64,000 nucleotides of DNA from Ascoidea rubescens DSM 1968 (Eukaryota; Ascomycota; Saccharomycetes; Ascoideales; Ascoideaceae): the NCBI RefSeq assembly GCF_001661345.1, contig NW_017962914.1, forward strand, positions 1,142,439 through 1,206,438. The letters run 5' to 3'. Of the stretch, positions 41,101 to 51,350 are shown piece after piece. Position 1 is the first letter of the stretch. Each line of letters starts with the position of its first letter. The notes under the pieces were generated by a model. The model did no database searches, had not been told where the DNA came from, and saw only the letters and a program-made list of their open reading frames with translations. Both the position numbers and the translations under genes were made by a program.

Positions 41101-43148
41101 TCCATTGTATGGCTGGTAGAGAAGGTTTGATTGATACCGCTGTTAAAACAGCAAATTCTGGTTATTTACAAAGATGTCTTATTAAACAATTAGAAGGTGT
41201 GCATGTTGCCTATGATAATACAGTAAGAAATTCTGATGGTACATTAATTGAGTTTTTTTACGGCGGTGATTCCATTGATGTCACAAAAGAATCTTATATG
41301 AGACAATTCAAGTTCTGTTTAGAAAACTATGATGCATTTTTAGAAAAATATTCTCCTGGAGATGCACAACATCTAATTGATTTTGAAACTGCAGCTAGAT
41401 ACTCCAGAAAGGTTATGAAACAGCTAGATAAAAATTCTGGACTCCCTCCTTATAAACAGGACATCAAATATGATCCAGTAATCAATTTATTTAATCCTTC
41501 TAAATATCTTGGTTCTGTTTCTGAAGAATTCCAATCTTCTGTGAATACTTTTATGGAAGAGAATCCTAAATTATTTTCAAAAAAGAGTTCAGGAGGTCTA
41601 TCAACTAGGAAATTTCGTGCATTCATGCAATTGAAATACATGAAGTCTTTGATTAATGCTGGAGAACCTGTTGGCATTATTGCAGGTCAATCCGTTGGTG
41701 AGCCTTCGACCCAAATGACGTTAAACACTTTCCATTTTGCTGGTCATGGTGCTGCTAATGTCACATTGGGTATTCCACGTTTAAGAGAAATTGTTATGAC
41801 TGCATCAACCTCAATTAAAACTCCACAAATGACATTGCCTATTCTTGATGATATCACTGATGAACAAGCTGATGCTTTCCGTCGTTCAGTAGATAAAGTT
41901 TGTTTGTCTCAATTAATTGATAAGGTCACTGTTGTGGAAAGTACAGGTGTTTCTGCTGATAACATTGATGCCTCTAGGTCATACAATATTCACATAACAT
42001 TCTACACCAATGAGGAATATGGTGAAGAGTATGATGTATCACAAAATGATTTGGAAAAATGTATAATACATGACTTTTTGAAAGTTTTGGAGACCAATGT
42101 TTCAAGAGAAGTAAAAAAACAAAAGAAAACAGCCAGAGAGATAAGCAAACCTGTTTCCAAAAGCAAGACCGAGACTAAAGATTTTAAAGCAGATAAACAT
42201 GCTGATGTTGATGCAGATACCCAAAAAGAGCGTTCTAAAGGCAAGCAATCTACTTCTTACGATGATCCAGATGATGAAGAACTTGAAATTATAAAAAAAG
42301 GAGAAGCTACTTCAGAAGAAGAATATGATTCTAATAGTTCTGATTCAAGCTCAGGTTCAGGTTCAGATTCAGATTCAGATTCGGAGTCTGAAAATGAAGA
42401 TGAGAATAAAGATGAAAATGAGAAAAAATCATCCATTAAAAAACATTCTAAAGTAAATTATTCGGTGAAATCAACAGATGCAAAGGAACGTGAATCATCT
42501 GTTATAAGTTCACACAACCTCATTTCACAATTTAATTTTGATGACAAATATGGTGAATGGTGTGAATTTACTTTAGACTTAAACACTCAAACAGAAAAAT
42601 TGCTTATGCTTCAAATTGTTGAAGAAGTCTGCCACAAAGTTGTTGTTAGGGAGATTGAGAAAATTTCCGGATGTTATCGTCCATCAGTTAAATCAGGTCA
42701 AAAAAGAGTTTTTACCACTGCTGGAGTTAACTTCTATCCTATGTGGGAACAAGATGATATTATTGATGTTAATGGTATTACATCCAACGATGTTTATGCT
42801 ATGTTAACTACCTACGGTGTTGAAGCTGCTCGAAACACGATTGTTAATGAAATTTACAATGTTTTTAACATCTATGGTATTGGTGTTAATTCTCGTCATT
42901 TGGATTTGATTGCCGATTATATGACTAGAGATGGTACCTATCTTGCTTTCAATCGTCAAGGTATTGCATTGTCCACCTCTCCATTTATGAAAATGAGTTA
43001 TGAAACTACTTGCAATTTCCTTACTGAGGCTGTTTTGAATAACACCAGAGAAGAACTTAATAGTCCTTCTGCAAGACTTGTTATTGGTAAGTTGTCAAAT
43101 GTTGGTACTGGCAGTTTCGATGTGTTGGCCAAAATGCCTTTGAATTAA
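38139..43148 (+). CDS. RPA190: RNA polymerase I largest subunit (A190)
   Basis: Catalytic subunit of Pol I, which transcribes the 35S rRNA. It has 1669 residues, the usual size. Landmarks in order: N-terminal zinc-binding clamp [20 protein letters not shown] (about 63-83); [27 protein letters not shown] (about 450-476); [19 protein letters not shown]; the invariant Mg-binding loop [12 protein letters not shown] (about 614-625); the funnel and trigger-loop region [28 protein letters not shown]; then [29 protein letters not shown]. An acidic Ser/Asp/Glu/Lys insertion occurs at about 1327-1455 in the jaw region. The C-terminus ends [14 protein letters not shown]. I found only one CTG codon in the whole gene (residue 436). 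Confidence 0.98.
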   Translation: [1669 protein letters not shown]

Positions 43149-43472
43149 CTCTTGTAATATTGTATTTGATTTATATAATTTTTTTTAAAACTTTCATTTT
43201 TTTTCATTTTTCCATTGTTTTTTTTGTTGTTTATATATTAAACCCATTATATTCAGATGCTTAAATAAAAACACTAAATAGAAACGTTTTTCAATAAACT
43301 TAATTATAAGTTTTTATTTTATCCACTAACTACTTAAGGATTCCTAAACTAAATTAATTTTAAAAAAAAAAATGTAACAGACAAAACGTGCTAATGAAAA
43401 TAAAAAAATAGAGAATAAAAAAATAGAAAATAGAAAATAGAAAATAACAAGAATTTAAATAGATGAGATTCT
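43149..43472. other. RPA190-FUN12 convergent intergenic region
   Basis: 324 bp of T-rich then A-rich sequence (repeated AAAAAATAGA units near 43405-43445), consistent with two facing 3' UTRs. No gene seen. Confidence 0.5.
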
Positions 43473-46388
43473 CTATTTAATTTCGAATATTGGTTTAAGT
43501 TTTTTGATTAATAACCAATCTTCCCTTGGAACTTGATCTCTAAAAGCAGGATCTTTCAAAGTATCAATACTTTTTCTTGTAATTAAAGAGTATAATGTAT
43601 CTTTTTCATCAACATGTCTTCCCCAAGTAGGTTGGGCTGTAGAAGCGTTTTCTAATCTCATGGCAACACCTGCAGCAGTTTGACCTTTCTTGACGATACT
43701 TTTTGACTCATGGTTGACTTCCAAACTAACAACTTTACCCAATAATAAAATATCTTTTTGTTTTGTTTCTGGATGAATTTTAGCAGCGCAAATTGGTGTA
43801 CCAATTCTTAAGGATCCCTCAACAACATCAACACCAATAATCATTGGATTTCTTTTATTGATAATTTGAATGGTTTTAAGAACAGTTGGATAAATTGCAA
43901 AATCAGCAAATTGTTCTCTTTTCTTTTGAAGTAATCTTTCTTGATAAGCAGTAAATTCATCAAACAAGTGATAAATAATGTCTTTATTGAAAATTGTAAT
44001 GTTTTGCTCATGAGCATATTGTTCTGCTTCTTTATCAATTTTAACATCAAAACAAAGCATAACAGCCAACTCAGGAGCCTTTTCAAGCATTGCGGTTGCT
44101 TTCATGACATCTCTCTTAAAAACAGGACCTAAACCAACAGACATAACAGGAATTTTCATATCTTTAAGGAAATCTAATAAGGCTTCAAGAGAACCTAATG
44201 TGGATGCTTGAACTGTCACACCTCTACCAGAACTATCGACAGAGTCCAATAAACCAGTAATATCTTCCATAACATCGTCCAAGAAATCTTCTTCATCATC
44301 ATCTGGACCAACGACTAATAATCTAGAACCGGCAACTGCTTTTTCCAAATCATTGGCAGCTATTTTAACACCAAGAGCTGCTTTAACTTCTTTATGGTGG
44401 ACATATTCAGATTTGATTCTCAACTCTCGAAGTGGTTGAGGGGTTAACAAAGCTCTTATATTTGTCGCAATCGGGCCATTTAGACCACAAAGTACGATTC
44501 TATCACCTTCACGTAATACACCATTAGAAAGAATAACATCAATAGTAGTACCAAAACCTTCGACAACTTTGACTTCCAAAATAGTTGCTTCAATTTCGGA
44601 CAAATACATTAATTGTTTTGACATTCTTTTTTGAGTTAATTCTAATAATAACCATAAAAGATCAGGAATACCTTCACCAGTAACAGCAGAAGTTGGAACA
44701 ATTGAAACAAACTTGGCAATATTTTTATTTTGGAAGTATAACTCAGAATTAAGACCCTGTTCTGCCAATTGGACTTTAATTTTTTGGTATCTATCGTCAA
44801 ATTCTTGTTGAACAGTGTGCTTTTGCTTAGAAAACGAATCTCTGAAAGAATTATTTGGAATAGTTTGCCAATCATATAATCTATCAATTTTATTTAAAGC
44901 GACAATAAAGGGAGCTTTTCTATCTCTTAACAATCTAATTGATTCAATAGTTTGTTGTTCCAAACCATGCATGATATCAATAACTAAAATAGCAATATTA
45001 CATAAGGAAGAACCTCTTGATCTTAAATTGGTAAAGGATTCATGGCCCGGTGTATCAATAACTAATAAACCGGGAACATCAAACGTTTGTTTTTCATATT
45101 CAGCCATAGCAACAGTCTTCTTTTTGATTGCATCAATTGGAAAATAAGTGGCCCCGATTTGTTGGGTAATACCACCAGCTTCACCACCTTGAACATTAGT
45201 TTGTCTAATTTTATCCAATAGCTTAGTTTTACCGGTATCAACATGACCTAAAATACAACAAATTGGAGAACGTAGATCTTTTTTAGATTTGGATTGAGTA
45301 GTTGAAGAAGATTTTGAAGGAAGAATAGGTGAGTTGGTGGATTCTGGAGTTGCGCTATTTTTCTGTACAGCTGGAGCAGAAGAAACATTTGCAGGTGTTG
45401 CAGAAGAAATAAGCTCTTGTTTAGCTTGAGTTTGACCTTTTTTAGATTTCTGATCTTCTTTTTCTATCTCTTTTTCTTGATTATCTGCCTCGTCTGCATC
45501 ATCTTCCCAATTTTCGTTAAGAGGTTCATCATCATCAATAACCATAGCTTCCCAATCATCAACTAAAGCTTCATCAATGAAAGAGTCTTCTTCATTATCC
45601 TCAAGAAAATTTTGAGTAGATTGAGATGGATCAGCAGATTTGGATAAAGATTCTTCATCAACTGATTTTGGTTTCTTTAATTTCTTCTTTTTGTCCCCGT
45701 ATACGACTTTCTTTGATTTAGAGGCTTCATTATTTTCTAGAGCAGCAATTTGAATATTACTTGAAGCCAAAAACAATTGTTTTTTTCTTTCTTGTTCTTT
45801 TTTAGCTTCTTTTTGTTTTTTGTTTAGCCATTTACCTTCTGCTTTTAATTTTTCTTTCCTTAATTTTTCTTTTTCTTTTTTTGCTTTCTTCAATTCTTCT
45901 TTTCTTTTTTCTTCAGCAATTAGTCTCTCTTCTTCTTCTCTGGCCAATCTTTCTTCTTCTTCTATTCTTCTTTTTTCTTCTTCTTCAGCTTGTTTTCTTA
46001 ACTCCATTTGTTTTTTCAACAAAGCAATGCTTGCATTGACTTTTTTACCACCTTTTTTGGCATTTTTCTTTCCTCCAACAGCAGACTTTGATTGAGGAGC
46101 AGGAGATGGAGAGGGAGAAGGGGAATCATCTTTGGCTTGTTGGACTTGTTGGGCATTTTTCTGATTTATAGTAGCTATTTCCTGTTTCTTTTGTTGTTGT
46201 TGAGCTTTCTTCTTTTTGGCTAATTCTTTTTTTCTTTGTTTTTCCTTTTCCTTTTTTTCCTTTTCTTTCTCTTTTTTGGATTTCAAAACCACTTTTTTGT
46301 CCTCTTGTTTTGCTTTGGACTGTTTCAAAGCATCCATGAAATCAACAGGAGCAGGAGCAGGAGCAGGAGCCGATTCTACATCAGACAT
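43473..46388 (-). CDS. FUN12: Translation initiation factor eIF5B
   Basis: GTPase that promotes joining of the 60S subunit at the end of translation initiation. It has 971 residues, close to the 1002 of Saccharomyces Fun12. The first ~370 residues are charged Lys/Glu-rich, with long [10 protein letters not shown]-type helices and an acidic stretch [15 protein letters not shown]. The GTPase domain follows: G1 GHVDTGKT near 380, switch [16 protein letters not shown]3 DTPGHESF, G4 NKID. Domain II begins near [21 protein letters not shown]; domain III has [16 protein letters not shown]-type sequence; domain IV ends [32 protein letters not shown], the eIF5B C-terminal helix that touches eIF1A. It is divergent from the Lon-N protein gene. 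Confidence 0.97.
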   Translation of the reverse strand: MSDVESAPAPAPAPVDFMDALKQSKAKQEDKKVVLKSKKEKEKEKKEKEKQRKKELAKKKKAQQQQKKQEIATINQKNAQQVQQAKDDSPSPSPSPAPQSKSAVGGKKNAKKGGKKVNASIALLKKQMELRKQAEEEEKRRIEEEERLAREEEERLIAEEKRKEELKKAKKEKEKLRKEKLKAEGKWLNKKQKEAKKEQERKKQLFLASSNIQIAALENNEASKSKKVVYGDKKKKLKKPKSVDEESLSKSADPSQSTQNFLEDNEEDSFIDEALVDDWEAMVIDDDEPLNENWEDDADEADNQEKEIEKEDQKSKKGQTQAKQELISSATPANVSSAPAVQKNSATPESTNSPILPSKSSSTTQSKSKKDLRSPICCILGHVDTGKTKLLDKIRQTNVQGGEAGGITQQIGATYFPIDAIKKKTVAMAEYEKQTFDVPGLLVIDTPGHESFTNLRSRGSSLCNIAILVIDIMHGLEQQTIESIRLLRDRKAPFIVALNKIDRLYDWQTIPNNSFRDSFSKQKHTVQQEFDDRYQKIKVQLAEQGLNSELYFQNKNIAKFVSIVPTSAVTGEGIPDLLWLLLELTQKRMSKQLMYLSEIEATILEVKVVEGFGTTIDVILSNGVLREGDRIVLCGLNGPIATNIRALLTPQPLRELRIKSEYVHHKEVKAALGVKIAANDLEKAVAGSRLLVVGPDDDEEDFLDDVMEDITGLLDSVDSSGRGVTVQASTLGSLEALLDFLKDMKIPVMSVGLGPVFKRDVMKATAMLEKAPELAVMLCFDVKIDKEAEQYAHEQNITIFNKDIIYHLFDEFTAYQERLLQKKREQFADFAIYPTVLKTIQIINKRNPMIIGVDVVEGSLRIGTPICAAKIHPETKQKDILLLGKVVSLEVNHESKSIVKKGQTAAGVAMRLENASTAQPTWGRHVDEKDTLYSLITRKSIDTLKDPAFRDQVPREDWLLIKKLKPIFEIK

Positions 46389-46938
46389 TTTGGAGAAGTA
46401 ATTTGCAGCAGACTAATAGAGATGGGCGTATGTAAGCACTGTGGAATATGCTACGTGTTGTAAGTTGAATAAAGATGAGCAAGCACTAGAAATGATCACT
46501 CAATCATTGACAATTCTATTTGATAGATAAATAACTGCCTCACTGAACTTGAATTGGTTTTGGATCAGTGAAAAATTTCAAATCACAGAGCCCTCGGAAG
46601 TCTCTGGGTCACATGCAGACCCCAATTAGAGGGTTGTGATTTAACACGTGATATGTAATTATATGTGTCAACATGCATATATGCATGAATCTGCGTTATA
46701 TCGAGTAAATCTGCGTTGGGGTTGGGGTTGATGAAGTAAACCCCTATTTCAGGGTCCAGTGTAATTAGACGCCAAAACAAGCCGAGCCCAGATTTGGGAT
46801 ATTTATGGGATATATTTATGAAATAGCTTCTTCTTAGCCAACTCTTTCTTCAACTCTTTCTTCAGCTCTTTCTTCAGCTCTTTCTTCAGCTCTTTCTTCA
46901 GCTCTTTCTTCAGAGTATTTTGTGCTTTATCTTCTCTC
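46389..46938. promoter_or_regulatory. FUN12 / Lon-N gene divergent promoter
   Basis: 550 bp. Contains CACGTG at 46645-46650, an ATATGCAT-type short palindrome near 46672-46686, and a pyrimidine-rich 12-bp tandem repeat immediately before the ATG at 46939. Confidence 0.5.
46839..46912 (+). repeat. 12-bp tandem repeat AGCTCTTTCTTC, about six copies
   Basis: Six units (two AACTCTTTCTTC, then four AGCTCTTTCTTC) end 27 bp before the start codon at 46939. The minus strand reads KKEL repeats, which I take as coincidental. It probably forms a poly-pyrimidine promoter or 5' leader element. Confidence 0.85.
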
Positions 46939-49900
46939 ATGGACATCAACAGTTTTCTTCTAAGCAGCAATCCCAGTGCTTTCCAGCCCCCAAACCAATT
47001 TTTGGACATGAACCAAACTCTGCAGCCACTGCAACCGCTGCAGCAGATGCTCTATCAGCAACAGCTTGAACAAAAACTCCAACAACAACAGCTCCAGCTT
47101 CAACAGTTGCAACAGCAACAACAACAGCAGCAACAGTTACAACAGCAGCAGCTACAGCAACAACAGCAACAAAAAGAAAAGGAGAAAAAAACAAGGCATA
47201 CCTTCAGCATTTCATTTTCAAGGTCAAAATCAGATGGAAATACTAATACAAACACACAACAACAGCAGTTTCAACTGCAGAATTTCAATCCTCTGATGGA
47301 TCCAATGGTTAACTCGCAGATGCAACAACAAATGGGCCAAATGGGCCAAATGAACCAACAAATGAATCCAATGGGTCAAATGAGCCAGCAAATGAATCCA
47401 ATGGGTCAAATGAATCCAATGGGTCAAATGAATCCAATGGGTCAAATGAACTCAATGGGTCAAATGCAACAGATGCAACAGATGCAACCTCAAGGACAGG
47501 TTTTTATGGAAGATGATGAAGAAGATTTTGATGAGGATGAGGATGAGGACGAGGACGAGGATGAGGACGATTTTAATAACAATAATAATACTAATAATAA
47601 CACCGGTATTAATTATCAACCCCTATTAACTCTTAAGGCTGTGCCTGAATCATCAAAAAAATATAAGAATTTTCCAACCGGGTTTTATCCTGCCTATATC
47701 ACTAATGATCCTGATCTCATAATTAAACAACAAATTAAAGATGAAGAAAAATTGTATGACATGTTGGAAAATATGAATAATATGAAAAACCAAAATGACC
47801 CTAATGCAATCAATAATCTTCCTCTTAAGAGAACAAATTTCCAAAAAAGAGAATTAATGGTTGAAAAATATTACATTAAAAGAAATTTGAAAAAATTAGG
47901 TTTTGATTATAAGCTTTTCAAAAAATATGTATCCCTCAATGAATTAATTAATGATCATGATGATCCGGATTATTTTTATAAGAATCTCAACAATAGAAGT
48001 TTGAATGATAGTGACCCTGATTACGGCGATGATGATAATTCCAGTGACAACTCATCAATTGATGAAGAACTATACAAAATTGACGATGACGATTTGATTT
48101 TCAAAAAACTAAATTACAATCCTTCCAAACTATTAAAATTCCATCAAAATAGAGCATATTTAGAAAATAAAAACCTGGAAGAACGTGAAAAGCAAAAATT
48201 TTATAATAATTTAAACACTGATAATCAGACTTTTTTGAAAACAATTGAAGATCAAAAAATCGATCTCACTAAAATTCCTAATGATCCTAATATTAATAAC
48301 CAATTAGTCTCTTCCCAAATTGAAAGGATTAAATTAAACGATAAACTAAATAATCAACTAATAAAAAATTTTAATGATTTGCATGATTTAGGTTATGTTG
48401 ATGATAATTTAATTGATAGATTTAAAAGTATCTCCTTTCAAGAAAAAACTTTCGATTTAAAATTGATTCAAAATCCTCCAAATCAATTACAAATTCAAAA
48501 CCACCCAAACCAATTACATATCCAAAACCCTCTACCTCAATTGCAAATTCAAAGTCCTTCACTTCAAGTCCAAACTCAAAACCCTCCAAATCAGTTACAA
48601 ATTCAACACCACAATCATCCTCATGCCTCAAGAAATTATTCTTTAACAAATGATAACCAAATAAACCCAGCAGATCAACAATTAGTAACGCGTAATAACA
48701 ACATCAATAACAATAATAAACAATTGATTAGAAATTTATCAAAGATTAATCTGAAAATTTCAATGTCTTCAATCAATAAATATTCTTTAAGCTCTAAATC
48801 AAACAGAAATTCAATTTTACTTATCATTGTACCCATCACTGAACCAATTTTCCCAAATTTATATATTTCAAATTTGAAAATTATTAATCCAATTCAAAAA
48901 CAAGCCATTCTTCAACTGTACAAAAATAAACAATTGATTGGTTTGTTTTATATTAAAGATCCCAAATTTAAACCATTTGATATAATTAAAAACATAACAG
49001 ATATTTATCAGGTCGGTGTATTAGCCCGAATTCGCTCTTGTTCTGGTTACGACGATGTTAAGACTGGGTTAAATCCACTCTTGGTTGATATTAAAACAGA
49101 AAAAATTATCCAGATTACTAATTTTGTTCCACCAGAAAGAAAAGCTTTGATCCCAAATGATTTAATTACCAGAAAGGATTCAAAGCTAGATTTTAAAACT
49201 TATGAAGGCATTAATTTAATCAAATTGGTTTCTTTAGCTGAAGTTTCAATTTTAAATTTGAAATACAATTTCAAAAACTTGGATGAGATTAGAATAAACT
49301 TGAATAACATTCTAACTGGGTTATCCAAAATATATCATTTTCAAACTTTTAAAAATATTGGAAAGTTCAAGTTAAAATACAATGAACTCTTTTATCAATT
49401 TTTCAAGGATACGAAATATATTTTAAGTTGTCGTGTTACTAACAAAAAAAAGAAACATTATTCTAGTGATAGTGAACTTAGTGAAGCTGATAACTTAACT
49501 ACAGGTAAACATTCCAATTTTGAAATCAATAGTGATCTTAATGATAATTCTAAAAAAGTTCTTGGTTACACAGTTAGCAATGATTTTTATAATTGTGATG
49601 ATGATAATATTGAAGATATTAACACAAAGCTTTCTTTTGTTATTGACATATTAAAAATTTATTTTAAATTAAAGCTTGGAAGATTTTTTGAGAGAGATGT
49701 TGAAATTAAATCAAAATTTCAAGATATTTTGGAGACTCTTAAAATCAGATTAATCACGGTCAAAATATTAGCGTTGCTAGACGATGAAGTCATTACGATT
49801 GAAGAAAATATCCCCAACCAACTTGTGAAAGTTGACCATAAAGAACTTTCAAAAGATTTGCAAGTATCGTCAATGCCTTTAACTATTGTAGAGCCCAAAG

Positions 49901-50979
49901 AACATGGAAAAAGGTCAGCGCAAAATGAAATGACAGTTCAAAATCTAGGAAAAGGTGAATCGGAAAGGCCAGATCTTCTTGCATCAAATGGAGCAAATGT
50001 GAACTATAAAGGTTCTTCAACAACATTTACAGGGAACCCAGTGATAAATATCAACCTTTATTCCAAGCCAAATGAAACAGACAATCCCTTGGATTTTTTG
50101 ACAAAAATGAATTTGCCATTAAATGCAAATAATGGACCTTTTAGTGCTCTTAACGCTCCTCCAAATCAACTTAATGCGATTGCACCTCCTCCAGATCTTA
50201 ATCCAATGTTACCATCTAATCAATATAATCCTAATCTCATGGGTCAGAATAGTTTAGCGTTGCAATTACCAGATCCTGCACAACTTCAACTAGCCATGCA
50301 ATCATTATCACAACCCCAGAATATGCCACAAGGCATGGATCAAGGTATGAATCAACTAGTTCCAATGAATCAAGGCATGAATCAAGGCATGAATCAGTTA
50401 GCTCCAATGAATCAGGGCATTAACCAAATTGCACCAATGCAATATGGCATGAATCCAGACGTGGGTCAAATTATGAACCANGGCATGAACCAACTAGCTC
50501 CAATGAATCAAGGCATGAATCAAGGCATGAATCAGTTAGCTCCAATGAATCAGGGCATTAACCAAATTGCACCAATGCAATATGGCATGAATCCAGACGT
50601 GGGTCAAATTATGAACCAGGGTATCAACCAAGAAATGAGCCAAGGTATCAATCAAGGAATGAATCAGGCAATGAATCAAAGTCAAATGCCAGGAGCAATT
50701 TCTAATATTAATACAAGAGTCGAAGAATTTAAAATTAAACAAAAAACACCCTTGGTTCCTACTAACACTGGACACAATGGTAATTCTGAAGGTGTCCATT
50801 TCATTCAAGCGAAATCTTTTCAGATGCAACAAGTTCAATCATTTCATCCCCAAATGGCTAGAATGGAACAGCAAATGGTAATAAGCAATCCAAATATTGG
50901 TCTCAGTCAAGCTCCGAATCACTCTCAAATTCCAGAGCTTTCTGGAAACATTAAAGCCTTGCAACATATTTTAGTTTAA
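46939..50979 (+). CDS. Stand-alone Lon N-terminal-domain protein, large (no AAA+ or protease domain)
   Basis: 1346 residues. A Gln-rich head (about 35-80), MGQMNP repeats (about 131-178), a DEDEDED acidic run and charged/Asn-rich sequence precede a Lon-type substrate-binding region at about 628-960. It starts LLIIVPITEPIFPNLYISNLKI, continues NPIQKQAILQLYKNKQLIGLFYIKD and QVGVLARIRSC, then KTYEGINLIKLVSL near 755, and ends with the helix motif FQDILETLKIRLITVKILALLDDE near 926-950. This matches the LAN barrel plus helical bundle of mitochondrial Lon (Pim1). No Walker A/B and no Ser-Lys protease site follow. Instead there is a Met/Asn/Gln/Pro-rich tail with MNQG repeats (about 1130-1250). There is no obvious mitochondrial presequence. 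A paralog lies 3.4 kb downstream. Confidence 0.8.
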   Translation: MDINSFLLSSNPSAFQPPNQFLDMNQTLQPLQPLQQMLYQQQLEQKLQQQQLQLQQLQQQQQQQQQLQQQQLQQQQQQKEKEKKTRHTFSISFSRSKSDGNTNTNTQQQQFQLQNFNPLMDPMVNSQMQQQMGQMGQMNQQMNPMGQMSQQMNPMGQMNPMGQMNPMGQMNSMGQMQQMQQMQPQGQVFMEDDEEDFDEDEDEDEDEDEDDFNNNNNTNNNTGINYQPLLTLKAVPESSKKYKNFPTGFYPAYITNDPDLIIKQQIKDEEKLYDMLENMNNMKNQNDPNAINNLPLKRTNFQKRELMVEKYYIKRNLKKLGFDYKLFKKYVSLNELINDHDDPDYFYKNLNNRSLNDSDPDYGDDDNSSDNSSIDEELYKIDDDDLIFKKLNYNPSKLLKFHQNRAYLENKNLEEREKQKFYNNLNTDNQTFLKTIEDQKIDLTKIPNDPNINNQLVSSQIERIKLNDKLNNQLIKNFNDLHDLGYVDDNLIDRFKSISFQEKTFDLKLIQNPPNQLQIQNHPNQLHIQNPLPQLQIQSPSLQVQTQNPPNQLQIQHHNHPHASRNYSLTNDNQINPADQQLVTRNNNINNNNKQLIRNLSKINLKISMSSINKYSLSSKSNRNSILLIIVPITEPIFPNLYISNLKIINPIQKQAILQLYKNKQLIGLFYIKDPKFKPFDIIKNITDIYQVGVLARIRSCSGYDDVKTGLNPLLVDIKTEKIIQITNFVPPERKALIPNDLITRKDSKLDFKTYEGINLIKLVSLAEVSILNLKYNFKNLDEIRINLNNILTGLSKIYHFQTFKNIGKFKLKYNELFYQFFKDTKYILSCRVTNKKKKHYSSDSELSEADNLTTGKHSNFEINSDLNDNSKKVLGYTVSNDFYNCDDDNIEDINTKLSFVIDILKIYFKLKLGRFFERDVEIKSKFQDILETLKIRLITVKILALLDDEVITIEENIPNQLVKVDHKELSKDLQVSSMPLTIVEPKEHGKRSAQNEMTVQNLGKGESERPDLLASNGANVNYKGSSTTFTGNPVININLYSKPNETDNPLDFLTKMNLPLNANNGPFSALNAPPNQLNAIAPPPDLNPMLPSNQYNPNLMGQNSLALQLPDPAQLQLAMQSLSQPQNMPQGMDQGMNQLVPMNQGMNQGMNQLAPMNQGINQIAPMQYGMNPDVGQIMNXGMNQLAPMNQGMNQGMNQLAPMNQGINQIAPMQYGMNPDVGQIMNQGINQEMSQGINQGMNQAMNQSQMPGAISNINTRVEEFKIKQKTPLVPTNTGHNGNSEGVHFIQAKSFQMQQVQSFHPQMARMEQQMVISNPNIGLSQAPNHSQIPELSGNIKALQHILV
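47331..47466 (+). repeat. 18-bp in-frame repeat encoding MGQMNP
   Basis: ATGGGTCAAATGAATCCA-like units in tandem, with ATGGGCCAA and CAAATGAATCCA partial units before them, inside the large Lon-N gene. Confidence 0.85.
50361..50618 (+). repeat. 138-bp tandem duplication with an ambiguous base
   Basis: The segment 50361-50480 recurs at 50499-50618 with a 138-bp period and no difference that I can see; both copies encode MNQG/APMNQ repeats in frame. The single N at 50481 lies at the joint between copies. This points to recent unequal exchange or to collapse or ambiguity in assembly. Confidence 0.85.
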
Positions 50980-51350
50980 AAAGAGAAAACCACTGTTTAA
51001 ATTTTATTATGTTATAAAACCCAATGAGCAAATTCATATTTTCATTTATTCATTTTTTTTCTTTTTTCATTGGCATTTTATCTGACGATAATTCATCAAG
51101 TTACATTTTGGATTTTTTTTAGCCATTTAAAATATTTATTTTTTTAAAGGATTTTTGTTGAAAAACATTCATATATTTAACAGTTTAATAGTTTATTTTT
51201 TTTTTTTTTTTCTTTTTCTCTATAGTTTTCACACAACTTATTATATTATCTGTCTTTATTTTTATACAATCATTTTTCTTTTCTTTTTATTATTTTTTTT
51301 AATTATTGAAAGAAATCGTTCCAAGGCATGAATCTTTGTTTTATAATATA
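50980..51350. other. Convergent intergenic region, T-rich
   Basis: 371 bp between the large Lon-N gene and YVH1, dominated by long T runs (51191-51210, 51290-51300). No gene seen. Confidence 0.5.

Noticed and set aside
46803-47009. Minus-strand KKEL-repeat peptide
   Set aside because: It is the complement of the 12-bp pyrimidine repeat and overlaps the start of the Lon-N gene; no family or context supports it.
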